Below the pieces are notes generated by a model. That model was given only the letters and a program-made list of their open reading frames with translations. It made no database searches and was not told the DNA's origin. This document shows, piece by piece, positions 42,919 to 48,331 of a DNA stretch of 48,331 nucleotides. The stretch comes from Chara braunii (Eukaryota; Streptophyta; Charophyceae; Charales; Characeae), in the NCBI GenBank assembly GCA_003427395.1, contig BFEA01000016.1:2818766-2867096 (forward strand). Reading direction: 5' to 3'. Numbering within the stretch: the stretch's first letter is position 1; each line of letters starts with the position of its first letter. A program made the position numbers and the translations under genes.

Positions 42919-45719
42919 TTATGACGGCCAGCAAAACCTGTTCGTGAGCACACTGTAGGGGAGTGTTGTGATGGTGTTCCACGCTCTCCAGGTGAGGCCT
43001 TCCTGCAGTTTGGCTTTCTCATCCAGCTTGACCAGAAAGGGGTCGAATGTTTTGCGGTCATCCTGTGCGTTATTGCTGCCGCTGGTCGTGGCTGTGTGGT
43101 ATTGGGGGACCTCGTAGACTCCCAAGGGGCAGTCTGCAGAGATGTGGTCCTTGATGCACCTGGCCAGGGCCCGATCATCGCTGATGGTGGGCATGGCAAA
43201 GGATTCCTCTGTCGCTACCTGCCATTCATTGAATTTGCTCCTAAACCGTACTGGGACGAGGGGACGGACTGGTTTGATGGTTTTTCTGTCCGTCCTTGCT
43301 GTCTCAGTGACGGTGGGGGCTGCGTCCTCAGCGATTTTCTGGATGGTGATGAGCTCCTTGTCGTGTCCTTTCCTGTAGTCAGCGTTCTGCTCGAACAAAC
43401 GTTTTGTCTGTGCTGCCACCGTCGCGATTTCTTGTGTGATTTGTCTCTGTTCGCTTTTTTGTTTGTTGGTGTCGTTCGACAATCTCCTGAGTTTCTTTTC
43501 CTTGCCCTTGGAAGGTGTCCTGTTCTTCAGGGCCATTCCCCTTATCGAGTCTCTCGAGGTCTGCGTCTCCTGACTCGAGTCGGAGTCAGAGGATCCTGCC
43601 TCCCTTTCCTTCTTCTTCTCGTGGTACGTGAAGGCGGTGAATTCCAACAGTTCACTCTTTTGCCGCAGCAGAACGTCGAAAGCGTTCTTGGACTGTGGAA
43701 TGCCTGCTACAACCTGTTTGCCTGTGCTGGATGAGCCTGTTTTCTCCATGTGTTTCATGCAGGCCACTCGGATGTCAAATTCTTTCTCTCTTTCGTACTT
43801 GGATTTCTCCAGGTATTCTCTCAGCCATGGGATAGGGGATGTCTCCTTTTCTTTGGATTTGCCGTTTGGACCGTTCTTCCTGGGAGAGATATCCATCCCT
43901 GTCTGATTTTCGGGATCTGAGTTCTTGCCTGTTGCGTCTTTGAGGGGGTTGCCTGTGTCGTCAATGAGGGGGGTGCCTGTGAGTGGGTCTGAGTGGAGAT
44001 CATCCTCCGATGGGGGTTCTGTTTCCCGTCTCTTTTTCTTTCCTGCCCTGTCGTCTGTGTGTTCTTTTTGGGGGGAGGCCTGTCTTTTGAGTGCGGTTTC
44101 CGATCTGGGGTATCTTTCCTCGATGATCGGTCTGGCCTTCTGGAGGTGATTGTTGTCATCTTCTGGATTCTGGAATGCTTCGGCAGTCTGATGTCTGATC
44201 GATTCCAGATCCCATAGCAGGTCTTCATGTTTTTTTTCTTCCCGGATAGCTCGTGGGTCGACCAATGGATCAGAATGGAATTTCCCTGGCAGGCCAGTAA
44301 CCTTTTTGGCTCCCACTGCGTGCCATTTGCTGTCTGATGGGGGGAAGATATCTGGCTGCTTGGTTGCTGGTTTCGTGTGGCTGTAAGTCCAGATCCACAT
44401 TGGGTCCTGGATGGTGTCGTCAAAAACCCAACCATCGTATTCTGGGTCATTGACGAACCAGATGCCTTTGGCAGCATGCTTTGCCTGAGTTTCTTCTCTC
44501 TCGTGTGGTCGGGTGAGCGGGGGCATCTGGGGTCGGTTCCCAGATGGCCTCTCTCTGTGCAACGGAAACAGATTGGGTTTGACTTCGTGGAAACCACCAC
44601 CATGTAGGATTTGTCATCGATGATGCATTCCCACTCTTCTGGGAAGGTTGGAGTTTCGTCAGTGTGAACTTCTAAAAACGCTGTCATAGAGTCGCAGTCG
44701 AGTGACAAGAAGTCTGGGGTGGGGAGAACCCACTTCAGAATCTTGTTTGCTGGGTATTCAACCTCCAGCCGATCCTTGATGAGGGGGTGTCCTCTGATCG
44801 GTATCTTGTCGAATTGTACCCAGTATTGCTCGCGCAGCAGCTTCTGTTTGTTTGACGCGGCCGGCGAGATTTCTGCTTTCAGAACTGTCTCGGGCTTCCA
44901 GCGCGATAGGGAACAGACCGATCCATCACAGTTCAATGTGTCGTGCCTGTCGATCAGATGGGATGCCTGGTTGGCGTCCTTGAATACTACCATCATCATG
45001 TTCCTGTTCAGATTGAGGAACGAGAATTTGTCTGCTGTNGTTTTGATGGATTCGTGGGACTGAATAGTCCTTGACAGCCATTTCCTTTTCTCCACTGTCG
45101 GGAGTCGCGTTTCGGTGTTGGAGAAAGAGAATACTAGTGCATGCTTCTCGTACATTGCATTGGTGTCCGCCAGTTTTTCTTTGGGGGGGCCTGAAGGGGT
45201 GAGATGGTGGGGAGGAGCGGGGTGGTATTGGCGGGTCGGGAGGATGGTGGTGCTTTGGGGTGGGGAGCGTAAGTAGAACGGGGGATTGGTGTGGGGTGAA
45301 GATGTCGGGTAGAGGAGAAGGATGTGTGAAACTTCTCCGCTCTGTTCTTTGGCGTTGAAGACGGATCTTGGCCGCCGGATCTTGAAAAGGTCTTCGGCTT
45401 GGTGGCTGCTCCTCGATCCTTGCTCGTTGGCTGTGTGTAGGAGGCGGGCGATGGTGGTTTTCGACGTTCGACGGTGGCGGATTGTCCGCCTGTAACTCTG
45501 TCCCTGGTGCTCACTTGCTCGTGCGTGAAGCGCAAGCCTCTGACTTGTCAGGTGGCGACGGCGACATAGGGGCGATGAAAGCTCCTCGTGGGTGGCGATG
45601 GCAGCTTGGTTGGTAGCTGGTGGTGGTGATGGCGGCTTGGCCGCTTGGCTCTTGGGTTCGTAATCGTGGCGCGCTGCTCGGCTGGGCGCGAAGATGTGTG
45701 GAGGCGGGAGCCGGCGCAC
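42919..45719 (-). pseudogene. LINE ORF1, CCHC-knuckle protein (copy 5)
   Basis: Two overlapping frames, 45719 down to 43821 and 44562 down to 42919, belong to one protein of about 900 residues. A Pro/Thr/Ser-rich N-terminus leads to a folded part (MYEKHALVFSFSN ... NKILKWVLPTPDFLSLD) resembling the DUF4283-type domain of plant LINEs. A CCHC knuckle follows, CFRCTERGHLGTDPRC (44523-44570), then a long Lys/Glu-rich region with coiled-coil character. The shift between frames coincides with a run of five G at 44519-44523 and could be a real mutation or a consensus error. The true start is uncertain: the frame is open upstream of the GTG at 45719. ORF1 proteins bind the element RNA. Confidence 0.82.
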
Positions 45720-45860
45720 AGGCGGGCTCGGGGTCGGATTTCGCCCGCGGGCTCGGGCCGGTCGCTAGCGCAAATTAGCGCAGCGGGCCGGTAGCGCTAA
45801 CCGTCGGCGCTATCGCGATGAACTTTTCTCAGTCACCTCCTCGGGAAGGAAGTAATGGGT

Positions 45861-46400
45861 CAGTCCGGTTCCTATTCCGCCGGCAAGTCATAAATTTACA
45901 GAGGATACTCACACACGCTCCTCCCCCCTTCTGGTGTGGAGGCCCAGAAGCCGGCATTGATTACTTCCATTGAGAAGGATGTACCGAACTTCCCCCCTGC
46001 CTAAGTTAGCCTATTCGAAACTGTTGCTGTCCCTGGTGCTTATTCTGTGTGCTTTTGCTGGGCTCGTCTTGTCACCACGACCTTTTCCTCTCAGTCAATT
46101 GGAATGCCTGATTGGCAATACTTGCCAGAACAGCTGGTGTGGTGTGTTGACCTTCACGTGTCTGTCTCGCTCAACTGTTCCTCAGGGTGCTAAAATCCTA
46201 ACCCTGAATATTTTAATTGGTCCTGGACTGCCGTGTGTCTGTGTTGACTACTGTAGGGTGTAAGCTTTGGGTGTAAGCTTTTAAGCTGTATCCTTTTCTG
46301 GGTACCTTGAGCCTGTTTGGCTATGAAGACTCTCTGTTTTCTGAGTTCTGCACCTTTAGCCTTTCCTCGTTTGAGGGCTACTGAGTAGTGAGTGAACATG
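45861..46400 (-). mobile_element. LINE subfamily B 3' untranslated region
   Basis: GGTCAGTCCGGTTCCTATTC, then CCGGCAAGTCAT, GCTCCTCCCCCCTTCTGGTG, CCGGCATTGATTACTTCC and CCTGCCTAAGTTAGCC match 32061-32215 and the inverse of 60-240. It adjoins the 5' end of LINE copy 5 and lacks the last part of its tail, again broken at the GTCAGTCCGG motif. Similarity to 32200-32430 beyond 46010 is weaker. Confidence 0.65.
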
Positions 46401-46489
46401 ATTTTTCGGGCTCATGGTATGGTTGTGTGGGTTATTTTGGGATGGGCAACCAATCAGCCAAAAATAAAAGAGTTCATAAACTTGCGAGG

Positions 46490-47225
46490 CATAAGGCCCC
46501 GATGAGCCCCTTTGACCCTGCAGGCAGTACTGTCGGCCGCCCTAAGTGAAGGCAGGCCCGACCAGGGCCACAAAGCCTATTTTCAGGCTACCACGCAACT
46601 GGGAAAATTCAGGCAGTTGCGCAGCGCCAGTTGGTTGAGAGCGCCCACCCTGCCTGCCTTTTTCGTATGTAACTGAGGCAGGCCCTGGGCCAGATGCACA
46701 ACATGGGCCGAACCCAGGCTGCGGGCAGTTGGGGACATGCAACCGTCACAGGCCCTGGGCCTGATTCGTTAGGACAGGGGCTCAGCCTCTCGGGGCCTAC
46801 CGGAAGCTTCTGGGCCGAGGCCCAGCACAGCCTGGTCGCACACAGCTGGCAGGGCTTCCATATAGGAAAGGCACTGCCCCCGCATTCGGCATTCGGGCAC
46901 TGGCTGCATGCTGCGCTAATCGCTGGCTAGGCCCACGCGCTCACGGGCGAGCAGGGAGAGCAGGCAGCCATAGCCGAGCTGCGCTGCATTGTGCTGGATG
47001 GGGCGCATGGTGGTCCTTGGGTGCATGTGGCATCTGTGAGTGGGGGATCGAGGTTGTGAGTGATACGAGAGATATACCTGGTGCTTGAGGCGAACGACAT
47101 TGGCCGAGATCTGCTCGTACTTCGGGGAGCTGTTGACGTCACCAGCGGCATTGTAGATAGGCTAGATAGGATGTGCCATTTGTAGTCTGGGCGCCTTGTG
47201 CCAGATAGGATGTCGACATTGGTTC
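46490..47225 (+). repeat. Dispersed repeat family C, copy 3
   Basis: Matches copy 1 through GGCCGCCCTAAGTGAAGGC, CGCCAGTTGGTTGAG, TTCCATATAGGAAAGGCA and GTTGACGTCACCAGCGGCAT. The palindrome TGACGTCA is at 47134-47141. After it, AGTCTGGGCGCC ... GACATTGG matches 23670-23730 and 39690-39745, suggesting a shared far end. Confidence 0.68.
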
Positions 47226-47329
47226 TTTTTTGATGATGAAGAGACTATTCGAACATCAAACAACCCTACTAAAGCTTATCGGCCGCGGCACCGAGTCTCG
47301 CATCTGCAATGGTCCACGTGAGTGTTTTT

Positions 47330-47472
47330 GCATCACGAAGCGTGAGACGTCCGATGTAAAATTCTGACGCTCGATCGTTTGCATCGCGAAGCGTGAGACG
47401 TCCGATGTAAAATTCTGACGCTCGATCGTTTGCATCGCGAAGCGTGAGACGTCCGATGTAAAATTCTGACGC
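47330..47472. repeat. 51-bp tandem repeat, ~2.8 units
   Basis: Units start GCATC(A/G)CGAAGCGTGAGACG at 47330, 47381 and 47432 and are nearly identical. A further lone copy of the unit lies at 47842, on the far side of the inverted repeat. The period is a multiple of three, so a reading frame persists, but it is not a credible protein. Confidence 0.93.
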
Positions 47473-47820
47473 GCCTGACGTGTCTGACGCGTTTGGCTTT
47501 TGTTTTTTCTCGGGCAAGTCCGGTGTCGTTTCGTTTTTGCGTTCTCTTTTATGCTATGGGACTTGCTGCACTTTTCTTGAAATACGGACAGATACACTGT
47601 CCGTATTCTAGTGGAAGATTCACTACTCTCGACATCCACAAAAAACAAAAATCATGACCGTGTATCTGTCCATATTTCACGAGTAGTGCAGCGAGGCCCA
47701 AAGCATAAAAGAGAACGCAAAAACGAAACGAAACCGGACTCGCCGGAGAAAAAAACAAATGCCAAACGCGTCAGATGCGTCAGGCATGCCGCATCAGGCG
47801 CGTCAGAATTTTACATTGAT
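47455..47820. mobile_element. Large imperfect inverted repeat
   Basis: The left arm (47455-47600) and right arm (47658-47820) are reverse complements with scattered differences. Shared landmarks are AAAATTCTGACGCGCCTGA, CTGACGCGTTTGGC, GTTTCGTTTTTGCGTTCTC and ACGGACAGATACAC. Inside, AATACGGACAG-ATACA-CTGTCCGTATT (47581-47607) is a perfect 11-bp hairpin. The central TTCTAGTGGAAGATTCACT resembles the interior of the TIR element at 33034. Probably a foldback-type transposon remnant. Confidence 0.75.
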
Positions 47821-47925
47821 GGTCCACGTTACTGTTTTTTTGCATCGCGAAGCGTGAGACGTCCAATGTACAATTCTGACGTGCCTGATGCGCCGTGCCT
47901 GACATGTCTGACGCGTTTTGTGTTT

Positions 47926-47926
<1 letters not shown>

Positions 47927-47969
<43 letters not shown>

Positions 47970-47991
47970 CAATTTTTTTTTTTTTTTTTTT
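47927..47991. repeat. Poly(T) run
   Basis: About 65 bp of T interrupted once by CAA (47970-47972). It may be the A tail of a minus-strand retroposon, but nothing recognisable follows. Confidence 0.9.
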
Positions 47992-48191
47992 ATTAACCAT
48001 CCCTAAGGGTTTTGGGAGGGGTCCCCTCCAATGATTAGGTGAAGACTTTTTTGTTTTTGTTTTCCTTTTTTTTTTTTCCTTTGTGGTTGCTTTGGGAAAA
48101 TAGGTCGGGTGTTCGAATCGTGACGCGCCTGAGTTTGGTGTTTTTGTTTTTTTTTTTAATTCCGTTTTTTTTATTCTTTTTTGTCAGTCCT

Positions 48192-48229
48192 TCGTATAAC
48201 TTCGTATAATGTATGCTATACGAAGTTAT
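48192..48229 (+). other. Synthetic loxP site with linker bases (library artefact)
   Basis: Positions 48196-48229 are an exact 34-bp loxP site: 13-bp arms ATAACTTCGTATA and TATACGAAGTTAT around the spacer ATGTATGC. The bases before it (TCGT from 48192) match, as I remember it, the linker used in Cre-lox mate-pair libraries. This is not genomic DNA. Confidence 0.97.
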
Positions 48230-48232
48230 GCG

Positions 48233-48331
48233 TGCAGGCGTGAAGGAAGTCCCAATTGACTTGGTCATATGCCTTCTCGAAGTCGAAAAACAGGATCGCT
48301 GCTTTCATCCTTTTTTCGGTTATCTTTTTGG
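48233..48331 (-). pseudogene. LINE RT fragment joined by the linker
   Basis: All 99 bases are identical to 40560-40658 of LINE copy 5 (RT region around FFDFEKAYDQVNW). Because it follows the loxP linker, it is the second tag of a mate pair and should not be read as adjacent genomic sequence. Confidence 0.95.

Larger units (their letters stand above)
39791..45860 (-). mobile_element. LINE with ORF1 and ORF2 (copy 5), internally deleted
   Basis: The most complete LINE in the window. On the minus strand: a GC-rich 5' region (45720-45860), ORF1 (42919-45719), a 372-bp spacer, ORF2 (from 42546) and a 3' tail module (39835-39996) ending in (AAC)n and an A run (39791-39834). ORF2 jumps from the RT thumb straight into the 3' tail near 39996, so roughly 1.9 kb present in copy 3 (about 28450-30430) is missing. 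No clear target-site duplication was found. Confidence 0.88.

Noticed and set aside
43096-43734. Plus-strand 212-codon frame opposite LINE ORF1
   Set aside because: Shadow of ORF1; no domain of its own.
47330-47472. 51-bp repeats as a CRISPR array
   Set aside because: Units are contiguous with no unique spacers, and the DNA is eukaryotic.
48100-48135. GGGTGTTCGAATCGTGACG as a pol III B box
   Set aside because: The stem does not pair and no A box is present at the right distance.

Overview
The window is eukaryotic, repeat-dense nuclear DNA, most likely from a green-lineage (Viridiplantae) genome. The evidence is a U6 snRNA-like remnant with the plant-type 3' end (TCGAGAAATGGTC), LINE proteins of plant style (ORF1 with a C-terminal CCHC knuckle, ORF2 with a C-x2-C-x9-H-x4-C finger after the reverse transcriptase) and a chromodomain Ty3/gypsy element whose primer-binding site resembles initiator tRNA-Met. 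A charophyte alga such as Chara is my guess, held with low confidence. There are no rRNA genes, CRISPR arrays or prokaryotic operons.

Layout. 1-416: LINE 3' end on the + strand with a long A tail. 1569-1817: a small MITE. 2990-3285: tetranucleotide microsatellites. 3438-4999: a 5'-truncated LINE (copy 1) with a clear 14-bp target-site duplication. 5037-13821: a full-length but dead Ty3/gypsy chromovirus with ~1.1-kb LTRs. 14297-14715: a microsatellite around an assembly gap. 16703-25324: the 3' part of what looks like one host gene on the + strand, with four exons whose splice sites and phases agree and introns full of repeats (tRNA-derived element, U6 retrocopy, foldback element, dispersed repeats). 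25325-46400: a LINE graveyard on the - strand, with copy 2, copy 3 nested in another LINE tail, copy 4, and the most complete copy 5 with ORF1 and ORF2, separated by a TIR element, a G-rich minisatellite and a dispersed repeat family. 46490-47991: another copy of that family, a 51-bp tandem repeat and a large inverted repeat. 48192-48229: a synthetic loxP linker, followed by 99 bases identical to LINE copy 5.

How it fits together. The only candidate cellular gene is the split gene at 16.7-25.3 kb. Everything else is mobile DNA and its debris. LINE machinery in this genome appears to have made several small retro-insertions seen here: the U6 copy with an A tail, a 55-bp poly(A) insert with an 11-bp duplication inside the gypsy gag, and a chain of LINE tails inserted at the same position of earlier LINE tails. 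No mobile element in the window looks autonomous now: each has stops, frameshifts, lost catalytic residues or deletions.

Caution. The loxP linker, single Ns inside LINE copy 5 and a run of Ns at a LINE junction show that this is a draft assembly with collapsed repeats. Some frameshifts in homopolymers may be consensus errors, and the last ~140 bases should not be trusted.
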